DNA of 64,000 bases from Callorhinus ursinus (lineage: Eukaryota > Chordata > Mammalia > Carnivora > Otariidae). Numbering within the stretch: position 1 is the stretch's first letter; the number at the start of each line of letters is the position of its first letter. The stretch spans positions 22,068,413 through 22,132,412 of the forward strand of contig NW_020312827.1 of the NCBI RefSeq assembly GCF_003265705.1. The letters are read 5' to 3'. Under the pieces are notes generated by a model that made no database searches, had not been told where the DNA came from, and saw only the letters and a program-made list of their open reading frames with translations. Below, in pieces: positions 23,311-33,289 of the stretch. The position numbers and the translations under genes are program-made.

Positions 23311-25520
23311 GAATAAACACTTAGAGAACTAAGAAAAAAGAGTAAAAGGTGAGAATTTGGGGAGAAAGAATATATTTTTAAAGCATTATAGTGATCATCA
23401 AAAAAGAAAAATCAAGAGTGTTAGAAATTCTTACAGTCATTTTATGGTATACTGTTGTATTTTGAATTGCATATGGGGAGAGGCACCAAATCATTCAGCA
23501 CTTAGGGCCTTTCAAGGTTTTAATCCAGCCTGTCTTAGATGGCACCAAGGTACCAACTCCAGACAGGTGACTCCAAAGCCCATACTTATAACTGCTCTAC
23601 TGCATCATGCTCTGTAATAATAATACTTATTGTAACTAAGTAACCATTGCCAATAATTACTAGTAATAAGCATTTTCAGTGGTAAGCATTGCCATTCAAG
23701 AAAAGTTTATTCTGTTTTGAAAACATAGTAAGCAACCCATAATCTGGATCTCAAGATACAAAGAGAAAGGCACACAGCGAGAGTCACTGGTTTTCTTACT
23801 GTGCCTTTTAAATGATCAGTAAAGAGTCTTCAGCAAACTCATGGGTTCTATATTGGCTCAGGGCAAGGGGTTAACAACAATTTAGAAATCTTTGAAATTC
23901 CTAATAGAAACACAACAAACCCTCCAGCAGCATTAGCAGGGCCAGTGATAACATTCATGGAGAGAGAGAGAGTGAGTTTTCTGAGAAACAGATGAAAACA
24001 GCTTTTAAGATCTTAGGCTATTTGGATTCCTGTGCCCACCCATCCCCCAGACTTTAAGCACGAAACATTTAAAAATCAGGTCTATTAGTGTCTAGCGAAT
24101 TTGGATGATGATAAGAATTCATAGTAGCTGCTAACACCTCTGGCTCTCTTCAAAGTCTCAAAGATAAACGCAAAAGGTCATTTTTGTGCCTTAATCTGAG
24201 AAGTACTAAGTGTATGACAAGAGACTCCCAGCAAAGGCTGAGCTGGATGTTGTATGGAGGCTGAGATGGTAGATAAATCGGTAGGCAGGGCTTTTCATAT
24301 CAATAGCTTGGGAGTCTTATATGTATGCTTTTTGTAGTTGCTCCCATAATCCTTAAACCAGGCACAGGAAGACTCTGGTTATTCGGCGGGGTGGGGGGAA
24401 GGACAGTAGCACAATTACCTCTGATTGGCTTTTAAAGAAAATTAATGCTGAATTAGGCATGAAAATTACAGCCTTCGAGTCATTCAAAATTCTTGGGCGA
24501 CAAATAAGCAAATTTATTTTATGTATTTCTCCCAAGTGTGATGATTATTAGCTAAACAGCTCTTAAAAAATTTCTGAAAATGTGCTTTGGGCTTCCTTAT
24601 CTCTGTGCTCGCTTCACTATTAAGGAAGTGAGAGGACAGCAGTAAGAGAATTATGGGGAGTTTGAAGCGTTGGAGAGAGAGAGAGAGAGAGAGGGGGTGA
24701 AACAGCATCATGCCCACATTAGTGAAAAGTTCAATACTCTGAACTAGTCTCTTGCATCCACCAAGTGATAATGCAACTGTGGAATAAAGGCCCTTAGCCA
24801 AAGTATTTTCCCTTCCATTCTTGGAACTTTTTTGATCAGGGTTCAGGGCTCTTTTGCTAGGAGAAGTGAGAGATGAGAGGGAAAGCTAAAGAATGATTTG
24901 AATGACCTCTTTAAAATAAGGCAACCTTTCCTCCCAGTACCCTTGATTTGGCCATCTGGCTCTGGGAGTTTGCTGGCAAATGCTCCTTGACCATAAAATT
25001 TAAACAGATGATTAACCCCTCTCCCTCCCACACCAGCATGCTTGTTATTAAAATGCCTACTAGGACCGATCTCTGAATATCAAGGCAGGCCTACTGTAAA
25101 TGAAAGAAAAAATGGGCAAAGTCAACCAAGTGAATGAAACCCCACCCTTCGTTTCTCTCTCATCATTATCCTGACTTGATGTTCATCACTTTAAGTTTAG
25201 TAAAGTTCCTTTTACAGTCTTTCTGAAATCTCTGACCATCTGTACCTTCAACCTTACCTGCCTAAATGGCACCACAGAGTCCAGATAACAAAGGGATTAT
25301 TCTGTGATTATCGATGATAGCTCACGATGGAGAATGCACCCCTTCCCTCCACGGGTCATCATTTGCAATGCCCTGGAAAGCCTACAGCCATTGTCTTTAG
25401 TATGAGCCAGTCAGGCAGTATTGGTCAGGTTGACAAAAAGTGTTCAGTGCATAGTTAGTAAGTCTCCAGAAGCTCCCTATGCTGAACCAAGCCCTAACAT
25501 GATAATTCATCCTGTCCTAC
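23311..25520. other. Unique intron 3' of the exon
   Basis: No recognised transposable element. It includes a (GA)n run at 24673-24693 and an AT-rich TAAT-containing stretch at 24400-24560. The NRXN3 SS4 cassette exon was looked for here and not seen. Confidence 0.5.
24673..24693. repeat. (GA)n microsatellite
   Basis: About 10 uninterrupted GA units followed by a G run. Confidence 0.93.

Positions 25521-25549
<29 letters not shown>
25521..25549. repeat. A29 tract (U29 in the NRXN3 transcript)
   Basis: Twenty-nine uninterrupted A on the plus strand, so U29 in the minus-strand pre-mRNA, about 127 nt downstream of the exon's 5' splice site. No SINE or processed pseudogene is attached. Confidence 0.9.
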
Positions 25550-25556
<7 letters not shown>

Positions 25557-25668
25557 ATGACGTGCTTAGTATTCAGTGTTTTATGATTTGGTGACAGTCA
25601 TGAAAAAGTTGCCACTTAGGAGTAAGAATGGGAGAGCCGAAGAGAGTCTGTGGTCACTGAGAGTACAA

Positions 25669-25678
25669 CACGTACCTG
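25669..25678 (-). promoter_or_regulatory. NRXN3: 5' splice site of the NRXN3 exon (SS4 upstream donor)
   Basis: On the minus strand the exon-intron junction is ACAG|GTACGTG, close to the U1 consensus. In neurexins this donor joins either the SS4 cassette exon or the exon after it, so it is the upstream donor of the SS4 choice. The position of the cut follows from codon phase and homology. Confidence 0.9.
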
Positions 25679-25847
25679 TGGGATAATGCTCATTCACTGG
25701 CCAGTTGTCCACCTGGAGTGTGGCATTGCCGCCGTTCCTGGTGAAGCGCACCACATGATATTTACCATCATTGACGGGAGTTCTCTCCTCCTTGATAGAG
25801 ATGTCAACTGTGCCAATATTGAAGACAACTCCGATTTTCCCCTGTTC
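25676..25847 (-). CDS. NRXN3: Neurexin-3 internal exon (LNS6 domain, just 5' of splice site 4)
   Basis: Neurexins are presynaptic single-pass adhesion proteins. Their last LNS (laminin-G-like) domain, shared by alpha and beta forms, binds neuroligins, LRRTMs and cerebellins in a calcium-dependent way. Read on the minus strand, this exon encodes 57 codons plus one base, starting [20 protein letters not shown] and ending WPVNEHYPT. The variants [16 protein letters not shown] and [11 protein letters not shown] distinguish neurexin-3 from my recollection of neurexin-1 (GVKFNVGTDDIAIEE, DSWPVIERYPA) and neurexin-2. The GTVDI aspartate corresponds to a calcium ligand of the domain in NRXN1-beta. 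NGGNAT contains an N-glycosylation sequon. The exon begins in phase 0 after an AG and ends in phase 1 at CAG|GTACGT, which is where the SS4 insert joins in neurexins. The frame stays open into both introns, so a naive frame runs 25581-25994, but residues outside the splice sites are intronic. The exon is intact. The paralogue assignment is from memory; the neurexin identity is very strong. Confidence 0.94.
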
Positions 25848-25882
25848 CTGTGATAAAGAAACACAAAAGGCATAGTTAGCAC
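25848..25882 (-). promoter_or_regulatory. NRXN3: 3' splice site of the NRXN3 exon (branch point, pyrimidine tract, AG)
   Basis: Read on the minus strand, the intron ends GCTAACTATG, then a U-rich pyrimidine tract, then TTTATCACAG directly before GAACAG. CTAAC is a close match to the branch-point consensus; its adenosine at 25876 lies about 28 nt from the AG, within the normal range. Confidence 0.88.
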
Positions 25883-27019
25883 CAACCACAAGGTGTTCTC
25901 CCTTTAAAGTGGTCCTCCAACTAGCAATAAATCTGTAGGTACCCAGAGGGAGCTGGCAGCATGAAGGTAACAACAGTATCATACATTTCTCCATGGGCTT
26001 TCATCCTGAACATAGAAACCAATGGCATAAAGCCACCCAGACTGCTCTCACGGGCTGCCCTGCACAGCTTACATCATTTGCTTGCTCTCCACAGATAGCA
26101 AAGCTGGAAACCACAGAACTACCTAAGAGCTGTGTAGTGACCCTGCAAAGTGCATTTCTGTGAGAGCAAGGAGGCCTATTTTCTAGGAGAGGTAATTAGA
26201 CCCTGGACCCTAGATCGCCTCACAGTTTAGATTTAGGATTAAAGAGGAAATAATAAGCATACTTGCACATTTTGGGGGGGGATCAAGGCCAAGGGAAGGG
26301 GTACAATGAATGGTGAGGAGGCAATGGCAGAGGGGCTAGCATCATAGATCAACACCCAAGGATACACTGTGCAAGTCTCAAACCCATAGAAAACATATCC
26401 TCAGTAGAGGTCAGTGAAACTGAGCTGGGGTTTTCAGAGTCAGAGGGCTGCTACTCTTCCCACACGTGTAGCTCTATTCCTAAGGCTCATCCAAAGAGGG
26501 CCGTAATATTCAGTGCTAAAGCTCTATGCTACATAGCACACGAGAACCCAATGGCCCAAAAAGAGACTTCTGGGAGGGAAAATACAATGAATGCCAGAAG
26601 AGAAATACTATGGCAATGAAGGTGATGATTATGGTGAAGGTAGAGGCAATGGCATCATCTGCTTCCTGAAAGTGCCCAGAAATACTGAAACATAAATGCT
26701 ATTAAAACTCTTACTCTTCTCCTCTAGTCATTGGTTATGACTAAGAGTTAGAATTAGTATTCACAAGGAGATACAACACAAAAGTAACCTTCCTGGTCAG
26801 ATATAATCAGTCTCTGCCAACTTCCTAGGAAGGTGTCACAGCATGTAGGACGTCAGGAGGGATGGGCAAGGAGAGGAGGAGACATCTTTCTCCATTTTTC
26901 TAGTTGTCTGACTTCTTGGCTAAGCAACAGGTTGGACGTTCAAGGACAATAAAATTTAGTGGCAACTCTGCTGTTCTATTTGTCCACATAGTCTCTGTTA
27001 CCCTCTCTGTTCTCATTCA

Positions 27020-27090
27020 AGAAGTAGGAGGAGAATAAAAAGGAGGAGGGGGAGAAGGGGAAGAAAAAGAAAGATACGAAGAAAGAAGCC
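27020..27090. repeat. Polypurine GA-rich tract
   Basis: About 70 bp with almost only A and G (AGGAGGAG, GGAGGGGGAGAAGGGG, GAAAGAAG motifs). The transcribed pre-mRNA would carry a polypyrimidine block here. Confidence 0.85.
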
Positions 27091-27834
27091 CAGGAGCCGT
27101 ATAAACTAAGTGTAGCAAAGATTGCATGGTTGGGTTCATTCGTTTATAAATATTCATTCAATACATAAATATGATATTTATGAAGCACTGATTGTGCTTA
27201 AAGTCAGTGAATTAAGACTTCTGGTGAGGTTTTGGGCACTGGTTTCCAGATAGTTTGGTACACTTCACTTCTTTTTTCAAAAGACAGGCTTTCTTTATCT
27301 TGCCAATTTTCCTTTAGTATGCGAACACATCTTATTCCCAATAAAAGAACGGACAAGTACCCAGGAGTCTTGATTTTAGAAGGTAGGCATCTAAGCGAAG
27401 AAAGGCTGCTTTCGGCATGCAGGAATGCTCTGATACGGGGTGGACACTGCTGTCTCCTTTGTGCCCGGAGAGCACAGAGTGCAATGTAAAATGATGTCTG
27501 CAATCCCCATGTTCTGTTCTCTGCGAAAAGAAATGCAGGTGCCTCCCCAAATGGGGACTAAATGTACTTATGATTTTGTAAATCCCTGTTTATTGTGACA
27601 CTCTGTTCTCAGGGTTTTTTTTTCTTTCCTCACCCCTACATCTCCAGCCCTAAACAAAGCACTTAGCATTAAAATGGAGAAATGAAACTGATGATCGGTT
27701 CTTTTGCATCTTTCATGCCCATAGTTAATAATGTGATGATCCATTTTATTCTTTCTCCTTAATTCTCTAGGAATTCAGAAATGGTATTATGATTTTCCTG
27801 CTTCCCCCTACTTAAAGCGTTGGCATTCATGTCT

Positions 27835-27838
<4 letters not shown>

Positions 27839-27879
<41 letters not shown>
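27839..27879. repeat. (GT)n microsatellite, about 20 units
   Basis: Uninterrupted GT dinucleotides. In the minus-strand transcript this is a (CA)n tract, 2.0 kb upstream of the exon. Confidence 0.97.
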
Positions 27880-27881
<2 letters not shown>

Positions 27882-28689
27882 CACCTATTCATCCTTAGGC
27901 CTAGATAAGCAAGGCTATAGTAACCTGTGTCATAACTGGTTTAGCAGAATGAGGGAACCGGAGGAGTTAAGAAACCATGACTGCAGACACCATTACTCCT
28001 CTGCCCACCCCGCAGATGTGGGCTGCTTATTGCACCACTATTCTTCAATGAGAAACCACCATATAAATCCTGGACGCACAGAAAGGGCTGCTGGCAATTC
28101 AATTCACCTCTGAGTCACTAATTAATCATGGATGGAGAACAGTTTTAGGTAGAGAGAGGGGACCTTTAAACCAGAAGTAGCATCGGGCGGTTCTGGCTCA
28201 GTGAGTTGGCTGATCAGTGAGATATATTCTTGGGCAGATTTTCTGCAAGATCCATAATAGATTCAGGGAAAGAAAAGATTTAATCTCTGCCAGAATAAAT
28301 ATTTGGTCCTTATCAGAGGCGCCACATATTTGGCACTGCAATCACTGCTTCAGAGACATCTTCTTAATCCTGCTAGCACTACGGCCAATGTCAGTGGAGA
28401 CCCCTACCCAGATGCCGCATTGTGTTTCCCCACAGCGGGATATGTGGCTGTGCTAGACCTCAGATGCTGTCTCTTTACTTGCGGTAATAAGATTTCATTA
28501 CTGCAACCTCCTTGTCATTTGTCATGGGACCACAGTGGCATTATAATGTGTGGCTAACTGCTTTGTCTCAGTTCATTATAAGTCTTACAGCAAGTACCCA
28601 TAGACTTGCCTAGGCTTGAATCCCTCATGCTCAGCTGCCATGAAAATAAACTCGGCTGGCTCAGGTGTCCAGTGAGGAGACGATTTGAG

Positions 28690-28875
28690 GGATAAAAAGC
28701 ACTGGCTTTGGAAACAGCCCTGACTGACCTTTGGGCAAGTCACTTAACTTTTCTGAACCCTTTCTTAATAATATATGATGGGGCAGGATACCAGCTCCCC
28801 AGACTTCCTAGGGCCGTTATAAGGCTAAAATGATGCGATTATAATGATTCGTATGATAGCACTTTATACTACTAA
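28690..28875 (+). repeat. MIR SINE relic
   Basis: AAAGCACTGGCTTTGGAAAC, then CTTTGGGCAAGTCACTTAAC and a tail with GGCCGTTATAAGGCTAAAAT follow MIR order. Confidence 0.8.
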
Positions 28876-28989
28876 CAAATAAAATATTATTCAAGTAAAA
28901 GGGATAAATGGAGATCAGGAGAAGGAACAATCCAAACATTTGACCATATGTCACACCCTGTGAGCACTGGAGAAGTTAACTGGTTCAAT

Positions 28990-29235
28990 AGGATAAACAC
29001 GGTTTTAGCATGGCATGGTTCAAATAATACTTCTCTCTGGCTCTGAAGGCTCGATGACCTTGGGCAGGTTATTCAACTTCTGATTTCCCTACTATAAAGG
29101 GATCTGTGGAGGAAGAGAAAGGCGAATTGCTACCTTTGAAGCTTGTTGCGAGGATTTTAGGAGAATACATATGTGTGAAACTCCCACAGCACGTGGCTCT
29201 GCTTACTTTGGGACTAAAATAAATGTCAGTCATCT
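28990..29235 (+). repeat. MIR SINE relic
   Basis: GATGACCTTGGGCAGGTTAT, CTACTATAAAGGGATCTG and CTTGTTGCGAGGATTTTAGG match the core and 3' part of MIR. Confidence 0.75.
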
Positions 29236-29240
29236 TTTCG

Positions 29241-30614
29241 CTTTCTTTCCCCTCATTAGTATAGTTAAAAGTGGTGGTGGGAGCTAAGGGCTGGCTGGTT
29301 TGGCAATAGTGTCATCAAGAAATATTGTAAAAATAAATGTCAATTTTAGCAAACAGAACATTAAAAAAACAACATTTGCACGGCTGAGTTCCTGTCACAA
29401 TTTGGTAGTTGCTCTCTCTTCACATTCCTCGGTATCTTTTAGAAGCCTTTCCAAGGCAAGCAAAGTATAGCTGCAAAAACAGCATGACTATAAATTTTAA
29501 TAACTCCACACCCATCACCACTAAAGTTGCTACCAAAGGCAATCACTTCCATCTATGTTCTTCCTTGATATTAAAAACACAGACAAGTGGTAAATCAGAA
29601 GACATTACCAAAGAGTCCTCAAGTGCAATAAAAAAAAGTCTGTTAAAAAAAAAACAACACAAAAAAACAAGTCTGAACGGCACAAAAAAACAGCTGTCTG
29701 TAAATAGCCAGTAAATCCATTCTTCATCAATAATGACTATTTACGAGCCCACCTGGCTCCTCAAATTAGTCCGGCTCCAGCTTTCTGACCTTCCATCAGC
29801 CACATTACAGTTATTGCTGTGGAGGTGACCCATGAGATACTACCAACACCAGGGTCAGATTTCAGAAGCAGAGATGCACAAGGGCAAGAAAAATCCTCAG
29901 GAATAAAGACCTCCCTGCAGGCAATCTCTTCATTCATTCCACGGTGCCCCCGGGGAAGGCAAAATGCACCATCCACTATTTTAGACAATTGCAGCTGACA
30001 GAAACAGAACTGGGACTCTCAAAAGTATGCCCAGGAGACGTGCAAAGGAAGCAGTTCTCAATATCTTGACTTCTAGGCTTCCCACAGAATCTGGGAGTTC
30101 AGTGCTAGGCAATAATACAGGAAGAACAACAGGTATGTGATCCTTCTTGGGGCCAGACACTGCCAGGTCTGGCATACCTGTTCCAAAGTCTGGGTCACGA
30201 TAAATAAAACAATCAGTGGCAGCGTTTACTACATTTTTCTAGTTTCCCCCCATTATCAGCTCATAGTGAAAGAGGATTTCTTCGGTCTCCTTGTGATGTG
30301 TAGGGCCAAGAGACCAGTGCTGACCAATGAATTAGTTGTCACTCCTGAGCCATGCATTAGACTGCTGGTGTGAGACCAACCAGAGTTCTCCCACTGGCTC
30401 TCAACCACTGTATCCAGCAAATTCCTGGCAGTGGCCTCTTTGTCAGCCTGGGTCATTAAGTGAGAATGGCAACAAGCCAACTCGTGATGGACATGGCAAA
30501 TGAGAAACAAAGCTTGATTGTTTTATGCCACCAAATATTGAAGCTGCTTGTTATGCAGTGTAATACAAAGAGTACCTTGAAGAGCAGAGTAGGTTGCTTG
30601 GCAGGTACTTTTTA
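29241..30614. other. Unique intron, A-rich in part
   Basis: 29600-29700 has several A7-A10 runs. A lysine- and serine-rich 101-codon frame (29409-29714 plus) arises from that composition and is not supported as a gene. Confidence 0.45.
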
Positions 30615-30785
30615 ATAAAACAATTTTTGAATTCTTAAAATTACCCTCCAGATTTTGTAGACGAAAAAAGATGGAGATTCAGAGAAGTGGGAATTCACAC
30701 AACTAATAGAAGATGCATTTAAGATTAGAATTCAGGTCTGCCTGGCTTTAAAACCCATGGATTTTCCACCATATTATGTTTCAGT
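30615..30785 (-). repeat. MIR SINE relic
   Basis: GATTTTGTAGACGAAAAAAG, GAGATTCAGAGAAGTGGG, AATTCAGGTCTGCCTGGCTT and ACCCATGGATTTTCCACCAT match reverse MIR in order. Confidence 0.78.
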
Positions 30786-30869
30786 CACATTTATTACAAG
30801 TTGCAATTGAGTTATTTATATAAGTCACTGTATACGTCACATATTATATACTTCATGTTTGCCTAACTT

Positions 30870-30975
30870 GCCTAACCTGTCTACCCAATCTAACTGTGGG
30901 TATCTCAAATGTAGGGATACCAACAGGTGCTCAGTTAATGTTTGTTAAATTAAAGGATAAGAGAATGAATGAATA
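30870..30975 (+). repeat. LINE-2 3' end relic
   Basis: CAACAGGTGCTCAGTTAATG, then TTTGTTAAATTAAAGGA and a terminal GAATGAATGAATAG match the L2 3' terminus. Confidence 0.65.
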
Positions 30976-31629
30976 GGGAATTAGAATGCATGGCTCTGGT
31001 AGAAAAAAAATTGTGTTGGTAAGTTTTTATACCATGGGAGGTTAAAAAGGATTTGAATAGTACATGATAATGAAGAGAACTGTTCATCCATAGCCACATT
31101 TTTTTTGCAATAAATCTTAATCAAAACATATAATCTCACTGTGCTTTATGTATGCAATCAATAAAAAAAAGATGAGGTATGATTTTGACTCATCAGATAA
31201 TTTTGGCTGAAGGAGAATTTTATTGAAGTTCTCTAGGGTAAAACATTCTTGTGTTTAGTAGAACACAGTATGGACACTTTTCGTGGCCAGTCACTGTCTT
31301 TCAGTGAAGATCATCAGGCCATTCTTTCAATGTTATGGTCTCCTTGTTCTAGACTCAAGATAATTGTTAGCTAATAAGCAGGGAGTGTGTACTTTCTGTG
31401 TGCAGAGTTGTGAACTATTGAAAGATTCAAGAGATATAAGAGACCAGGTCTCTCTCTCAAGAAGTCTAAGCCCATCAGGAATTACGCAAACTGACAAGAT
31501 TCCAGCTATGAAGCTTGGAGATGGTTTGGACTTTCACTATCATCCCAGGCCCCTTCCCTTGGGGTGGGAGGGGGGAGGACTGTGACAAGAAGGGCAAGGT
31601 AGAAGGAAAATGTCTGCTCTAGGTTCCAG
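30976..31629. other. Unique intron, no feature recognised
   Basis: No family or exon recognised. Confidence 0.5.
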
Positions 31630-31830
31630 AAGCCTTTGTGATTTAGAATCAGAAGACCTGAGCCCAGTCAAGCTCCACATCCAGGTAATCTTGAGCAGGT
31701 CATTCAACTATCTACACACACACACACACACACACAAGAGAACAAGACAATAATAGTAACACCTGTGTTAAATGGAATTTAAGAGAAATGAATAAAATCT
31801 TGGCAAATTCTGGAGTGCTCTTCAAAGGAA
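31630..31830 (+). repeat. MIR relic carrying an (AC)n expansion
   Basis: TTTAGAATCAGAAGACCTGAG, then TCTTGAGCAGGTCATTCAAC, an AC run at 31713-31736 where the pyrimidine-rich MIR section should be, then AATAATAGTAACACCTGTG. Confidence 0.65.
31713..31736. repeat. (AC)n microsatellite
   Basis: About 12 AC units inside the MIR relic. Confidence 0.95.
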
Positions 31831-32799
31831 GATGTAAAAATGATGACAATGGTGGGGGTGAAGATGGTGGGGACAGCTGGGTGACAGAGAAATAGTGTGA
31901 CAGATGATGAATGAGTCAGAGGCTTTTGCACACATCCTATAGGATACCACTCTATTTAAAATGACTGTCTCCCATTCAAGACCATCAACTCTAGAATCTG
32001 TACAGATTGTCCCTAGAAAATTCATGTTAAATGGCTTGGAAACAAATTCTATTTTCCTAAATCTGCACAGGTCTCAGTGACCTTTGCACCCACCCAGCAA
32101 CACTGCATCCACCTCCCCACCTACAGCTGCGCCTCTCCTGTTGTTGTGCTGAAGTCTGGCTGTGGGAGATCAATCAATTAAAGCGGATTAGATCCATGGA
32201 CTGAATTACTAACAGAGGGCCAAGAGAGATAAGACGGATAAATAGCTCAAGACAGCTCCATCTCTAACTCCAAGCAAAGAAAAAAAACAAAATAACAGCA
32301 AACATGGATGACAGCTCAGCAACAGGAAATCTGACCTGAATGGCGGGAGTCAAGGAAGGACAAGACAGCCAGTGCAAGTAAATAAGATGCAAGGCAGAAC
32401 CAGTGCTCTAATAGTCAGTGGTCACAAATGGCGTCCCGAGTCACCATGTCCCTCAAATGCACTCTGAACATTCACTTCTAATCCACAGACCCCAATGTCA
32501 TACCAGTTGGGGTAGTTTGGCAGTTAAGTCTGACCGCAAAGCAAAAATTAAAGTTCATTTCCACAGAAGCCCTAGTGTTGCACCAAGACCTGGAGCAGCC
32601 TTCTGGCAGGATTCAGGTGACAGTTGGCAAGGCAGTGAAGACTGCAACCCAGTTCAGACAGAACTTCTTCCATAAATGCCTTGCTTTCCCCCTAAATCTC
32701 TACCGCAGCTGTGCAGGACTACCCAAGGGCTTTAAGAAAGAGATCTCAGGCACTGTGATCACAGTAACGACACTATCATCCTCAAAAATTAAAAAAAAG
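31831..32799. other. Unique intron, no feature recognised
   Basis: No family recognised. Frames at 32418-32675 and 32575-32946 (plus) are unsupported; the second runs into simple repeat. Confidence 0.45.
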
Positions 32800-32824
32800 A
32801 CACACACACACACACACACACACA
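32800..32824. repeat. (AC)n microsatellite
   Basis: About 12 AC units preceded by an A8 run. Confidence 0.95.
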
Positions 32825-32871
32825 TTTTAAATCACCTAAAATATTACTCTAGATCATCTTACATCTTATCT

Positions 32872-33063
32872 ATATACTTTACAAAGTGTGGTCCTGAGAC
32901 CGCAGTATCAGCGTCAGCCTCACCTGGAAACTTGTTAGAAACGTAAATTCTGGGACCTAACACCAGACCCTCTGAATCAGAAACCCTGGAGTCGGGCCCA
33001 GCAATGTGTATTTTCACAAGCTCTCCAAGTAATTCAGATGCTTGCCAAAGTCTGGGAACCACT
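32872..33063 (+). mobile_element. MER20-like hAT-Charlie relic
   Basis: CAAAGTGTGGTCCTGAGACC, CCTGGAAACTTGTTAGAAAC, CTCTGAATCAGAAACCCTGG and GTCTGGGAACCACT follow MER20 order from end to end. Confidence 0.78.
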
Positions 33064-33088
33064 TCCTTATGTCTTGGTTTCACTCAGG

Positions 33089-33289
33089 CAGTGGTTTCAA
33101 CTGGGAGTGATTTTGTGCCCAGGGACATTTGGCAAAAAGGTCTGGAGACATTTTTGGTGATCCCATCTGGGGGTGGGGCATGCTACTGGCATCTAGTGGG
33201 TACAGGCCAGGAATGCTGCTAAATATCCAATAATACACAAACAAGAAATATCTGGCCTATAATAACAGTGTCACTACTGAGAAACTCTG
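33089..33289 (+). mobile_element. hAT-type DNA transposon relic with possible 8-bp duplication
   Basis: Starts CAGTGGTTTCAACTGGGAGT and ends GAGAAACTCTG, which are inverted ends. Inside are GGGACATTTGGCAAAAAGGT and CTACTGGCATCTAGTGGGTA, typical of a common mammalian element. Flanks CACTCAGG and CACTAGGG (6 of 8 identical) may be the worn target-site duplication. Confidence 0.75.

Larger units (their letters stand above)
1..25675 (-). other. NRXN3: NRXN3 intron downstream of the exon (partial)
   Basis: This whole stretch is 3' of the exon on the transcribed strand. I saw no sequence resembling the 90-bp SS4 cassette exon (in neurexins encoding NTDNERFQMV and so on) or the following RQLTIFN exon. 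It contains repeats listed separately and unique AT-rich DNA. The intron status is inferred from the single exon and its orientation. Confidence 0.8.
25883..28685. other. Unique intron 5' of the exon
   Basis: No carnivore SINE. It contains a polypurine block at 27020-27090, a (GT)n at 27839-27879 and an unrepetitive block at 28200-28560. A short ATTCATTCAA motif at 27150-27165 may be an L2 remnant. Confidence 0.45.

Noticed and set aside
1..25675. SS4 cassette exon and following NRXN3 exon on the minus strand
   Set aside because: I looked for sequence coding the NTDNERFQMV insert and the RQLTIFN exon and did not see either. They are taken to lie outside the window, though a search by eye can miss a 90-bp exon.
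25581..25994. Reading the full 137-codon minus-strand frame as one gene
   Set aside because: Only the middle 57 codons match neurexin. Both ends lie beyond clear AG and GT splice sites, so they are intron translation.
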